Assembly (NCBI GenBank): GCA_036351255.1
Contig: JAZBOS010000073.1
Coordinates: 1 to 42,755, forward strand
Direction of reading: 5' to 3'
Origin: Bacteroides sp.
GTDB taxonomy: Bacteria; Bacteroidota; Bacteroidia; Bacteroidales; UBA7960
Length of the DNA stretch: 42,755 nucleotides
Part shown: piece after piece, positions 25,669-35,010 of the stretch
Layout: each line of letters begins with the position of its first letter
Position numbering within the stretch: the stretch's first letter is position 1
Position numbers and translations under genes: made by a program
The notes under the pieces: model-generated
What the model was told of the DNA's origin: nothing
What the model saw: only the letters and a program-made list of their open reading frames with translations
Databases searched by the model: none

Positions 25669-26952
25669 TTATTTTGCTAAAAGGTCTTTTCCAATATCCC
25701 TGCGATAATATTTTCCCATATAATCCACCAGGCTGGCATTGTGGTAAGAAATTTTCAAGGCTTCAGGCAGCTCCGTTGCGAGTGAAGTAATGGCAATGAC
25801 CCGCCCCCCGCTGGTAAGCGGTTGCTGCCCCTCCCCTTTCAGGCCTGCATAAAAGAGCAGGCTATCATGGACATTTTCAAGACCGGTAACCATGAAGCCT
25901 TTTTCATAAGGTCCGGGATAACCACCCGAAACCAGCACCACGGTCGCAGCATAATCGGGCATTATTTCAACAGTTTGGGTGTGGAGCGTCCCTTTCGCCG
26001 CAGCTTCAAACAGGCTCACCAGATCGGATAGAATGCGAGGCAAGATCGCCTCTGTTTCAGGATCACCCAAGCGGGCATTGTATTCAATTACATAGGGATC
26101 GCCTTCCACATTCATAAGCCCGAAGAACAGGAATCCGCAATAGGGGATATTCTCCTTTTTCAGCCCTTCAATGGTAGGGATTACGATCCGCTTCTCAACC
26201 TTATCCATAAAGTCTTTCCCCGCAAAAGGCACAGGGGAAACCGCCCCCATACCCCCGGTATTGGGTCCGGAATCCTTTTCACCCACCCGCTTGTAGTCTT
26301 TAGCCGAAGGAAGCAAGCGGTAGTTATGTCCATCGGTCAGGGCAAACACTGACAATTCGATTCCTTGAAGGAACTCCTCCACCACCACCGTAGCTGAAGC
26401 TTCCCCGAAGGGTTCTTCCAGCAGCATCTCTTCCAGGGTCTGCGTGGCCTCTGCAAGGGTTTCACAAATAATCACTCCTTTCCCGGCAGCCAGGCCATCT
26501 GCTTTCAGCACATAAGGCGCCGCAAAGGTTTCAAGGAAAGCTTTCCCTTCATCCAGCGTTTCTTTTGTAAAAGAACGGTAACGGGCTGTCGGGATTCCGT
26601 GCCGCACCATAAATTCTTTTGCAAAGGCTTTGCTTCCCTCAAGTGCCGCACCAGCTTTTCGGGGACCCACCATCAGAACGTGGTTCAAATCGGGATTATC
26701 AGCAAAATAATCGGCGATTCCGCGTACCAGGGGCTCTTCAGGACCCACCACAACCATATCGATACCGTGTTTCTGCACGAACTGCCCCACAGCTTCAAAG
26801 TCATTGATTGCGAGTTCAATGTTTTCGCCCACCAGTGAGGTTCCGGCATTTCCTGGTGCAATAAACAATCTGCTGCAACGGGGGCTTTGGGCAATTTTCC
26901 AGGCCAGGGCATGCTCCCGTCCGCCTGAACCCAAAATCAGAATCTGCATCAT
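25669..26952 (-). CDS. purD: Phosphoribosylamine-glycine ligase
   Basis: PurD joins glycine to phosphoribosylamine with ATP in step two of purine synthesis. The 427-residue protein starts with LILGSGGREHALAWK, the family signature. The ATP-grasp domain (about 110-320) shows VLKADGLAAGKGVI, VVEEFLQGIELSVFALTDG, SAKDYKRVGEKDSGPNTGGMGAVSP and VIEYNARLGDPETEAILPR, and a C-terminal domain follows. The start may be either of two adjacent ATG codons (26952 or 26949). It lies 56 bases after dcp. Confidence 0.97.
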   Translation of the reverse strand: MMQILILGSGGREHALAWKIAQSPRCSRLFIAPGNAGTSLVGENIELAINDFEAVGQFVQKHGIDMVVVGPEEPLVRGIADYFADNPDLNHVLMVGPRKAGAALEGSKAFAKEFMVRHGIPTARYRSFTKETLDEGKAFLETFAAPYVLKADGLAAGKGVIICETLAEATQTLEEMLLEEPFGEASATVVVEEFLQGIELSVFALTDGHNYRLLPSAKDYKRVGEKDSGPNTGGMGAVSPVPFAGKDFMDKVEKRIVIPTIEGLKKENIPYCGFLFFGLMNVEGDPYVIEYNARLGDPETEAILPRILSDLVSLFEAAAKGTLHTQTVEIMPDYAATVVLVSGGYPGPYEKGFMVTGLENVHDSLLFYAGLKGEGQQPLTSGGRVIAITSLATELPEALKISYHNASLVDYMGKYYRRDIGKDLLAK

Positions 26953-27008
26953 AGGTGAAGAGGTTTTGATTTCATCAATGAATAGGCTTCAAAATTACAA
27001 CAAAAATA

Positions 27009-29063
27009 CTAGCTGAGTCCTTCCCTTTCCAATAGGGCTTCAATGGTGGGTTCACTTCCCCTGAAACGTTTATACAACAGCATGGGATGCTCACTTCCGC
27101 CTTTTGAGAGGATGTGCTCGCGGAATGATCCTGCCGTTTCCCGGTCAAAAATCCCCCGCTCCTTAAACAGTTTAAAGGCATCGGCATCCAGGACCTCAGC
27201 CCATTTATAACCATAATAACCGGCAGCGTATCCTCCGGCAAAAATATGGGCAAAGGAGGCGCTGATCAGCGTATCGCTAACGGGCGGGAACAGCCTGGCG
27301 GGTTCCATGGCTGCTGCCTCAAATGCCTTTACAGGCCCCTCAACGGGTTCTGTAATGCTATGCCAGGCCATGTCGTTAAGGCCAAAGCCCAGTTGCCTCA
27401 TTGCCGCAAAGGCTGCGTGAAAGTTCTGGGTGGCCACAATCTTCTCCAGCATTTCGGCTGGGATTTTTTCACCGGTAAGATAATGCCTGGCAAAAAGGTC
27501 GAGATATTCCTTTTCCACGGCCCAGTTTTCCATAATCTGGGAGGGCAGCTCCACAAAATCGCGGAAAACGCTGGTCCCCGACAAGTCGGCATAAGTCACC
27601 TGCGAAAACATCCCGTGAAGGGCATGGCCAAATTCATGCAGGAAGGTGTTAAACTCCCCGTGGGTCAACAGGGAAGGCTTGGTTGCCGATGGGCGTGTAA
27701 AGTTGCAAACAAGGGAAATATGGGGTCTATTATCGACACCATCAATCCGTTCCTGTTCACGGAAGCCAGTCATCCAGGCCCCGGCGCTTTTTCCTTCGCG
27801 TGGGAAGAAATCCAGGAATAAAATAGCCAGGAATGTGTCCTGTTCATCGTATACTTCATAGGCGGTTACCTCAGGGTGATAAACCGGGATATCCTGGTTG
27901 GGAACAAAGCGCAGGCCCCACAGCTTTCCGGCCAATTCAAATACCCCTTTTTTCACCTGTTCCAGTTCAAAATAAGGCCTCAGCAACTCCTGATCAAAGT
28001 CAAACCTTGCCTTACGCATTTTCTCTGCATAATAATACCAGTCCCAGTATTCGATCAGATGATCTGCCCCCAGTGTAAGGGCCAGTTGCTGCACCTCATC
28101 CAGGTCTTTCAAGGCTTTAGGTTTAGCCGCTTCCAGCAATTCTTTAAGAAAATCGTTAACAGCTTTCGGGGTACCGGCCATGCGTTCTTCCAGCACAAAA
28201 TGAGCATGGGTCTCATATCCCAGGATGCGTGCCCTTTCAAGCCTGAGGTTGGCGATCTGCCTCACCACCTCCCGGTTGTCGTATTGGTTTCCACGGTATC
28301 CCCTTTGGTTGGCTGCCCTGAATACCTTTTCGCGCAATTCCCGGCGGTCGGCATATTGCAGGAAAGGCCACATGCTTGGGGCTTTCAGGGTAATCACCCA
28401 ACCCGATAAATTCCGCTTTTTTGCTTCTTCTGCAGCTGCTTCCAGCTGCGATTCGGGCAATCCTGAAAGGTCTGAAGGATCTTCAAGCTGAAGGAACCAG
28501 TCATTGGTTTCCGCCAAAACATTGTCATCAAATTTCAGTGACAATTCACTCAGCTGCCTGGAGATCTCCCGCAACCTGGCCTTCCTGGTGTCATCCAGCC
28601 CGGCACCGTTCCTGACGAACATTTTATAGGTTTTCTCCAGCAGGGTCATTTCTTCCGCATTGATTCCCAATCCCTGCCGCTTTGCATAAACAAGCTGCAC
28701 CCGTTCAAAAAGTGCCTGGTTAAACAGTATGTCGTTGTGGTAATCGGCGAGAAGGGGGGCTACTTCCCTTGCGATGGCCTGCATCTCCGGGCTGGTCTCG
28801 GCATCATTCAGGGGATAAAAAACATTGCTCACCCAGTCCAGCATCCTGCCGCTATGCGAAAGGGCTGCAATGGTGTTATCAAAATCAGGGGCTGCTGCAT
28901 TGCTTACAATGCCTTCAACCTCCTTTAAACCCAGCTCGATGCCTGCCCTGAAAGCCGGAACATAATGTTCTGTTCTAATCTCACCAAAGGGGGGCGTGCC
29001 AAAAGACGTACAAAATTCTTTAAACAGAGGATTATTTTCAGTTGAATTGATTTTTTGTGCCAT
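27009..29063 (-). CDS. dcp: M3-family peptidyl-dipeptidase (Dcp-like)
   Basis: This 684-residue zinc peptidase removes dipeptides from the C-terminus of peptides. The zinc motif HEFGHALHG is at residues 476-484 (His476, Glu477, His480), with the downstream Glu ligand in SGTSVFRDFVELPSQ and PSQIMENWA. The rest matches the M3 family: TEHYVPAFRAGIELGLKEV near the N-terminus and SASFAHIFAGGYAAGYYGY near the C-terminus. There is no signal peptide, so the enzyme is cytoplasmic. It is the first gene of the minus-strand run. Confidence 0.95.
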   Translation of the reverse strand: MAQKINSTENNPLFKEFCTSFGTPPFGEIRTEHYVPAFRAGIELGLKEVEGIVSNAAAPDFDNTIAALSHSGRMLDWVSNVFYPLNDAETSPEMQAIAREVAPLLADYHNDILFNQALFERVQLVYAKRQGLGINAEEMTLLEKTYKMFVRNGAGLDDTRKARLREISRQLSELSLKFDDNVLAETNDWFLQLEDPSDLSGLPESQLEAAAEEAKKRNLSGWVITLKAPSMWPFLQYADRRELREKVFRAANQRGYRGNQYDNREVVRQIANLRLERARILGYETHAHFVLEERMAGTPKAVNDFLKELLEAAKPKALKDLDEVQQLALTLGADHLIEYWDWYYYAEKMRKARFDFDQELLRPYFELEQVKKGVFELAGKLWGLRFVPNQDIPVYHPEVTAYEVYDEQDTFLAILFLDFFPREGKSAGAWMTGFREQERIDGVDNRPHISLVCNFTRPSATKPSLLTHGEFNTFLHEFGHALHGMFSQVTYADLSGTSVFRDFVELPSQIMENWAVEKEYLDLFARHYLTGEKIPAEMLEKIVATQNFHAAFAAMRQLGFGLNDMAWHSITEPVEGPVKAFEAAAMEPARLFPPVSDTLISASFAHIFAGGYAAGYYGYKWAEVLDADAFKLFKERGIFDRETAGSFREHILSKGGSEHPMLLYKRFRGSEPTIEALLEREGLS

Positions 29064-29462
29064 TTCGATAATAAGAATTTAACCGATATATAATTTTGAT
29101 ACCCACATAACCAGGGCCATCTTGAGCTGACCTTTTGCTTCACTAAAACGAAACCCGGAAAGTCATAAAAAGTTTGTGTCTCAGATAAACTGAATGACAT
29201 TCCTGAACTCCCCATGCAAAAAACAAGCCAGGCTGAAAAGGTGCAAGTTTAGCAATTATTTTCCTGACATTTTCCTGCCACATGCCAGCGGATAAAATAC
29301 CCGTAGTTTTCCACCGGTTAGAATTGCCTGTTTTTGTCTTAGGGAAAATACACAAAACGCTGACTTAATAGGCGATTACAACAAATAATTTTACAAAAAA
29401 TTGATGTCTTCCGGCAAGTTGTGTCGTGACAAGCAGGAAAAACGTCAGCAAAGTATTCCAAC
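29064..29462. other. Divergent intergenic region with no gene
   Basis: It separates the leftward dcp and the rightward giant surface protein, so it must hold both promoters. The best -7 boxes are TAATTTTG at 29091-29098 (plus strand, far upstream) and TAATTTTA at 29386-29393 (one mismatch, 70 bases before the ATG). I see no clear -33 for either, no hairpin with a T-tract, and no coding frame worth calling. Confidence 0.5.
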
Positions 29463-32400
29463 ATGGGGCGAATTTTACGATTTCTTCACGGAAGCGTTTC
29501 AGCATTATTTCTTGTGCTGATTCTTCATATTGGCGCATCAGCGCAAAACACCACCTTTTTTTACGAAGGATTTGAGGACAACGGTGAGAACCTTCCAACA
29601 GGCTGGGTCAACGCCATGGTGGTGGGTAACGAAAGCTGGCTAATTGGGGAAGGAGCAGGACCTTTTCCAGAGGGCCAGGTTGGATTGCCCGACACGGCAG
29701 CCTTTGGAGAACGGAACGCCTTTTTCAGGGTACCTTCCTTTAATCCCTATATCAGCCGTCTGATCACCCCTGCCATTGACCTTGAATTTGCCGTTAACCC
29801 TGAACTGACCTTCTGGCATGCCCAGGTGCCTCGTGATGGCTCCAATGCCAAACTGGGGGTTTACATTGCCACCAGCCCTACAGGCCCCTGGACCCTCATT
29901 GCCAGTTACCAGAATCCCGTAAACCAATGGATTGAAAGGGTTTTATCTCTCCCCGGAAGCACCAATACCCTTTATCTGGCATTTGAAGGACACTCCGGCC
30001 AGGGTTTGGGAGGAAGTGTATGTGTGGATGAAGTAACCATTGTTGAAACCGGAACCTTGCCCCGGGAACTTTCGGCAGTCAACAGCTATCAGCCCACCAC
30101 CTTCCTGGTTCATACCGGATCGCAAAACAATGAAGTACTGAAGACAGAACTGAGGGTCATCGGGAATACCGGCACCCTGACCCTTGAAAGTTTTAAGGTG
30201 GTGTCCCTGAATACCAGCGATGCTGACATTCCCCCGCAGGGAGTGAAATTATGGTATACCACCAATGAGAACTTCACCAACCCCCATCAATTGGGCACCG
30301 CTCAAAGCTTCTCAAACGGACAGGTTATTTTCAACCAGTTGAACCACACCCTTCCCACGGGCTATTCCTATTTATGGGTGACCTGCGATGTTGGCACGAA
30401 TGCCCAGCCCGGGAATTATATAGATGTCAAATTGCCCGCCAATGGCATTACCGTAAACGGGCAAGCCCATCCTTCAGCAGAACAGGATCCTACAGGAACA
30501 AGGAAGATTTACGAAACCATTTTCTACGATGATTTCGAACTGGACAAAGGCTGGTCGCTTACCGGCGAGTGGCAGCGTGCAGAGCCTCAGGGACTGGGAG
30601 GCCAACAGGAAACCCAGTCGAACACTTCAGGACCCGCTGGTCCCGACTTTGCCGTCAGCGGCACCAAAGTCATCGGAACAGACATAACTGGTCTTGGGAC
30701 CTATCCAGGGAACTACGAGCCCATGCTCCCCCCCTTGGCTTATGTAGCTACCACACCTGAGATCAGCACGGATTTTTATGCAGATGTAAGACTTAGTTTT
30801 CAACGTTGGCTGAATGTGCACCTGTTTGACAATGCGAGCATCGATATCAGTACAGATAATGGTGTCACCTGGACTACAATCTGGGACAACCAGCAGGTTC
30901 AAAATACCTCGACCTGGAACCAGATCTCTTACGTAGTTCCCCGGGCAAACCGTCAGCCCTCCGTTCGCTTCCGTTTCACCCTGGGTGAGACTGGCGGTAC
31001 CAACCTGCAGAGCGGATGGCACCTTGACAACCTGGTGGTGACAGGAACCTATGTTACCACCGATGTGGGCATCAGCGCCCTCATCGCCCCCTTCAATACG
31101 TGCAACCTTACCAGCCAGGAAGAAGTCACGGTTACCATCACCAATTTTGGCGCCAGCGCCACCCCTTCCGTGATTCCGGTGGCCTATTCCATTGATAACG
31201 GGCAAAGCTGGCAACGCGATACCCTCAGGACTTCCATCCCCGTCGGGGAAAGCCATAACTTCACCTTTGGCCCCCGCGCTGACTTTTCTGTCCCGGGAAT
31301 TTATGATAACATCTTGCTCAAAACCGAACTGGCAGGCGATCAGGATGACACCAACGACCTGCTGCAAACCAGTGTATTCTCCTTGCCTGTTTTCATTCCT
31401 GCCTATTCCGAAGACTTTCAGGAGAGCGACCATTACTGGGCTTCCTATGGTGACAACAGCTCACTGATCCTGGGAACCCCTATGGGAGGAGTAATCGATG
31501 AGGCAGCCTCAGGCAGCTTCTCGTGGGTTACCAACCCTTTCGGAAATTACCAACCCAACGAACTATCCTGGGTGGAAAGCCCCTGCTTCGACTTCAGCGG
31601 GATGCCCAACCCCGTGCTTGATTTCTTCCTGAATTACCATCTCCCCAATGGCCTTGACGGCGCTGCCATCGATTATTCAATTGATGGTGGTCAAACCTGG
31701 TCTCGCCTGGAGCCCCGCAGCCCCGACCTGGCCTGGTACTGGTATAACCACAACAATATTTCGGCCCTGGCCAGCAAGACTGGCAACGGAAGGGGTTGGA
31801 GCGGCCTTAGCAATGGCTGGCTGAACCCGCGCATTGTATTGCCCGAAGAGGTTGGCAACCAGAGCTCTGTTAGGTTCAGGCTGATCTTCGCTTCCCAGGA
31901 AGTCGCCCTCGATTTTGAAGGCGTGGCTTTTGACATGGTCAGCGTTTATGGGGCGCAGCATGATGTGGGTGTAACCGCATTCATGGAACCCCTCACCAGC
32001 TGCAGCCTCAGCGATGTTCAGAATGTTACCGTTGCTGTTGAAAACCTGGGGATCAACACCATCCCGGCTGGCACACAAATTCCCGTGGGGCTCGATTACC
32101 ATACTGAAAACATTAGCCTTCTGGAGACATTAACTGTGGAAGAAGCGCTCTCTCCAGGAGAGAATGCTTTATTTACTTTTTCGCAGGCTTTCGACATGTC
32201 GGCAATAGGGATGTACAACCTGACTGCCTATACCTTGCTGGAGGGTGATGATGACTTTTTCAGCCCAGGCATCTTCAACGATACCCTTTCAGTAACAGTG
32301 GAAGTATTTGGAACGCCGGTGGTCGACCTTGGAGAAGACATCTATACCACCCAGCCGCTGAGCGTGGTGCTGGATGCTGGAGCAGGCCATGCTTCCTACC

Positions 32401-34982
32401 TCTGGCAGGATGGCTCAACCAACCAGACCTTCCAGGTGACCAGCCCCAACACCCAGATTTACTGGGTTACGGTGGGAGATACCAACGCTTGTACAGCCAC
32501 CGACAGCATCCGCGTCGTTACGTATGACCTGGGACTGACAGCCATTGTAGCCCCACTCAATGGGTGCCAGGCCCCCGAGGGCGAACAGGTCAAGGTAGAG
32601 ATCACCAATGAAGGCCCCGATGCCTTTGAAACCGGGACGGAGATTCCCCTTCGCCTCTATTTCCAAAACCAGTGGCTGGAAGACAAAACCTGGCAGCTAA
32701 GCCAAAACCTGAATCCGGGTCAATCTACCGTGGCTACCTTTAACAGTGTCGTGAACCTCTCTGCCGATGGCGACTACCAGGTAGATGTTTCTCACCAGCT
32801 GCACGATGCCAACTCCGCCAATGACAGCATTCACTCCCTGGTCAGTTCACTGGGTTATCCCACCGTAAGCCTGGGCGACAGCATTTACACTCTGATGCCC
32901 GACACGGTGCTGCTCGATCCGGGACCAGGCTATGCCAACTATATCTGGCAGGATGGCTCGACCAACCAAACCTTCCAGGTCACCAGCCCCAACACCCAAA
33001 CTTATTGGGTTACCGTATTCGACAGCCAGGATTGCAGCGCCACAGCTGAAGTGGTAGTAGCTACCTTTGATGCAGGTATTACCCAGATCGTCTCCCCGGG
33101 AGATGCCTGTGCCCTCGACGAAAGCGAGCCTGTGACCCTGGCGCTCCACAATCACGGAGTGGATCCCTTTGAAGCAGGAAAAACCTTTGGCATAACCCTT
33201 TATGTCGATGGACTCCTGGAAGCCGAAGAGATCCTCACGCTGGAATCTGACTGGGCAGCAGGACAAACCCTGAATCACACCCTGCAACATACGCTGAGCA
33301 TTCAGGATCAGGGCACCTATTCCCTGGCAGCAGAAATTACCACCCGGGACGCAAATCCAGCCAATGATGATTTTCAGAAATCCCTGGTGATCCATGGATA
33401 TCCTATCCTGGATATCCCTGAAATGGTTGTAACCAATCAACCTGATACGGTCATTCTGGATGCTGGCCCCGGTCACAGCAGCTATGAATGGAGTACGGGA
33501 GCTACTTCCCAAACCATCTCCATTACCAGCTGGGGGACTTACCAAATAACAGTATTCAACGACTTTGGTTGCGAAACCACCGGAAGCATCCAGGTGACTC
33601 CTGAATTAATGGACCTTGGCATGGAAGCACTGGTAACCCCAACGGATGGCTGTGCAAACGAATTTATTGATGCCCCGGTAATAGTACAAATTGTAAATGC
33701 TGGGAATGTCGTTGTGCCGCAGGGTGAAGAGCTCACCATTCATTACAATGTCGATGATGAGCCCATGGCTTCAGAACAGTTTACAACGACCCAGACGCTT
33801 CAACCCGGTGAAACCCACTCATTCACCTTTGCCGGGACCCTGACGCTGGCTGAAATTACTCAAGCCCGCTTTGATCTCTGGCTGGAACATCCTGCCGATG
33901 AAAATGCCGGAAATGATGCCCTTGAAAGCATCGTGAACATCAATCCCTTGCCACAACCCGAGCTGGGAGATACGATCTTTAATGCCGAACCCGTGGGACA
34001 GGTCCTTCAACTCACCGAGACCTACGAATCCTATTACTGGAACGATGGTTCAACCGGGACGGAATATGTCATCACCTCCCCTTATTCACAATGGTACCAC
34101 GTTACTGTTACCGACAACAACGGCTGCGCAAACACCGACTCAGTGATGGTGGTGGCCTGGGACCTGGAAGTCTACGATCTGCTGTCGCCCCTCAGCAATT
34201 GTACGCTCAGCACCAGCGAACAGGTTGTATTTGTGATGCGCAACAACGGCCCCGACACCTTCCAGTCAGGAAGGAAATTCCGCATCGGCTACAGCGTGAA
34301 TGAAAACCCGGCAACTTTCCAGGACTTCACACTCAATTCAAGCCTTGGCCCCGGGCAGTTCCGCACCTTTGCCTTCTCGCAGGGTGCTAACCTGGAAGGC
34401 ACCGGAACTTTTGATGTGGAAGTGTTCATTGACGAACCGGATGTTAGCGATGAAAACAACAACTTCCTGAACGTGGTGGAAGCTCCTGGCCTGCCCTTTG
34501 TCGAGCTCGGAGACGACATCTATACCCTCTTACCCGATACGGTGTTCCTGGATGCAGGTCCTGGTTTTTCAGGTTATCTGTGGCAGGATGGTAACACCAA
34601 CCAAATCTACAACGTATACGAATATGGATGGCATTATGTGATGGTGACCGATCATTATGGCTGTCAAAATGGTGACACGCTGTATGTGGGTGAAAGCACA
34701 GGCGTGCCCTTGATAGGCATTCCCGGGACGGACGTAACGGTGTATCCCAACCCCGCCCGGGAAGAAGTCACCGTTCGCATTGTGCAGGAGAACATGGAAG
34801 CATTGCGCCTTGAGCTATTGAATCAGACCGGAAGCCGGATCCTGGAAAGGGAACTGGAGATGACCGGACTCCTGGAGGAGAAAATCCAAACAGGCAGGTT
34901 GCAGCCAGGGCTTTATTATATCAGGCTTAGCGGGAAACAGGGTGTCATTACCCGGAAACTGATCGTGACGAATCGCCGCTAG
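29463..34982 (+). CDS. Giant secreted protein with CARDB-like repeats and type A T9SS sorting domain
   Basis: The 1839-residue protein has a signal peptide (about 1-27, ending GASAQ). Next comes a MAM/choice-of-anchor-like beta-sandwich (about 30-200, FYEGFEDNGENLPTGW), a second beta domain (about 205-345), and a third sandwich (about 350-530, IFYDDFELDKGW). Then come about six CARDB-like modules; the last five include a D/L-G-D-x-I...SYLWQDGSTNQ segment and repeat every 181-183 residues. The end (about 1757-1839) begins VYPNPAREEV and has LYYIRLSGKQGVITRKLIV, the T9SS type A signal that is cleaved when the protein is attached to the surface. It probably mediates adhesion. The gene is 28 bases from the next giant gene. 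Confidence 0.88.
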   Translation: MGRILRFLHGSVSALFLVLILHIGASAQNTTFFYEGFEDNGENLPTGWVNAMVVGNESWLIGEGAGPFPEGQVGLPDTAAFGERNAFFRVPSFNPYISRLITPAIDLEFAVNPELTFWHAQVPRDGSNAKLGVYIATSPTGPWTLIASYQNPVNQWIERVLSLPGSTNTLYLAFEGHSGQGLGGSVCVDEVTIVETGTLPRELSAVNSYQPTTFLVHTGSQNNEVLKTELRVIGNTGTLTLESFKVVSLNTSDADIPPQGVKLWYTTNENFTNPHQLGTAQSFSNGQVIFNQLNHTLPTGYSYLWVTCDVGTNAQPGNYIDVKLPANGITVNGQAHPSAEQDPTGTRKIYETIFYDDFELDKGWSLTGEWQRAEPQGLGGQQETQSNTSGPAGPDFAVSGTKVIGTDITGLGTYPGNYEPMLPPLAYVATTPEISTDFYADVRLSFQRWLNVHLFDNASIDISTDNGVTWTTIWDNQQVQNTSTWNQISYVVPRANRQPSVRFRFTLGETGGTNLQSGWHLDNLVVTGTYVTTDVGISALIAPFNTCNLTSQEEVTVTITNFGASATPSVIPVAYSIDNGQSWQRDTLRTSIPVGESHNFTFGPRADFSVPGIYDNILLKTELAGDQDDTNDLLQTSVFSLPVFIPAYSEDFQESDHYWASYGDNSSLILGTPMGGVIDEAASGSFSWVTNPFGNYQPNELSWVESPCFDFSGMPNPVLDFFLNYHLPNGLDGAAIDYSIDGGQTWSRLEPRSPDLAWYWYNHNNISALASKTGNGRGWSGLSNGWLNPRIVLPEEVGNQSSVRFRLIFASQEVALDFEGVAFDMVSVYGAQHDVGVTAFMEPLTSCSLSDVQNVTVAVENLGINTIPAGTQIPVGLDYHTENISLLETLTVEEALSPGENALFTFSQAFDMSAIGMYNLTAYTLLEGDDDFFSPGIFNDTLSVTVEVFGTPVVDLGEDIYTTQPLSVVLDAGAGHASYLWQDGSTNQTFQVTSPNTQIYWVTVGDTNACTATDSIRVVTYDLGLTAIVAPLNGCQAPEGEQVKVEITNEGPDAFETGTEIPLRLYFQNQWLEDKTWQLSQNLNPGQSTVATFNSVVNLSADGDYQVDVSHQLHDANSANDSIHSLVSSLGYPTVSLGDSIYTLMPDTVLLDPGPGYANYIWQDGSTNQTFQVTSPNTQTYWVTVFDSQDCSATAEVVVATFDAGITQIVSPGDACALDESEPVTLALHNHGVDPFEAGKTFGITLYVDGLLEAEEILTLESDWAAGQTLNHTLQHTLSIQDQGTYSLAAEITTRDANPANDDFQKSLVIHGYPILDIPEMVVTNQPDTVILDAGPGHSSYEWSTGATSQTISITSWGTYQITVFNDFGCETTGSIQVTPELMDLGMEALVTPTDGCANEFIDAPVIVQIVNAGNVVVPQGEELTIHYNVDDEPMASEQFTTTQTLQPGETHSFTFAGTLTLAEITQARFDLWLEHPADENAGNDALESIVNINPLPQPELGDTIFNAEPVGQVLQLTETYESYYWNDGSTGTEYVITSPYSQWYHVTVTDNNGCANTDSVMVVAWDLEVYDLLSPLSNCTLSTSEQVVFVMRNNGPDTFQSGRKFRIGYSVNENPATFQDFTLNSSLGPGQFRTFAFSQGANLEGTGTFDVEVFIDEPDVSDENNNFLNVVEAPGLPFVELGDDIYTLLPDTVFLDAGPGFSGYLWQDGNTNQIYNVYEYGWHYVMVTDHYGCQNGDTLYVGESTGVPLIGIPGTDVTVYPNPAREEVTVRIVQENMEALRLELLNQTGSRILERELEMTGLLEEKIQTGRLQPGLYYIRLSGKQGVITRKLIVTNRR
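32313..34700 (+). repeat. Five tandem 543-549-bp coding modules
   Basis: The Trp codon of the x-x-W-x-x-G motif falls at 32403, 32946, 33489, 34038 and 34581, so the period is 543, 543, 549 and 543 bases. The first two copies are nearly identical at the DNA level around CTGGCAGGATGGCTC (32402-32416 and 32945-32959) and for some 60 bases beyond, which points to recent duplication or gene conversion. The other copies are more diverged. Confidence 0.85.
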
Positions 34983-34998
34983 GGTTAAATGGGAAAAC

Positions 34999-35010
34999 CG
35001 GAGGATACTT
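34999..35010 (+). promoter_or_regulatory. Shine-Dalgarno sequence of the PKD giant gene
   Basis: GGAGG (35000-35004) lies six bases before the ATG at 35011. Most genes in the window have nothing like it. It supports this ATG as the start and could raise translation of a very long second cistron. Confidence 0.55.

Noticed and set aside
32313..34700. CRISPR-like or other non-coding tandem array
   Set aside because: The repeats have a 543-base period, stay in one reading frame and encode beta-sandwich modules, so they are protein repeats.
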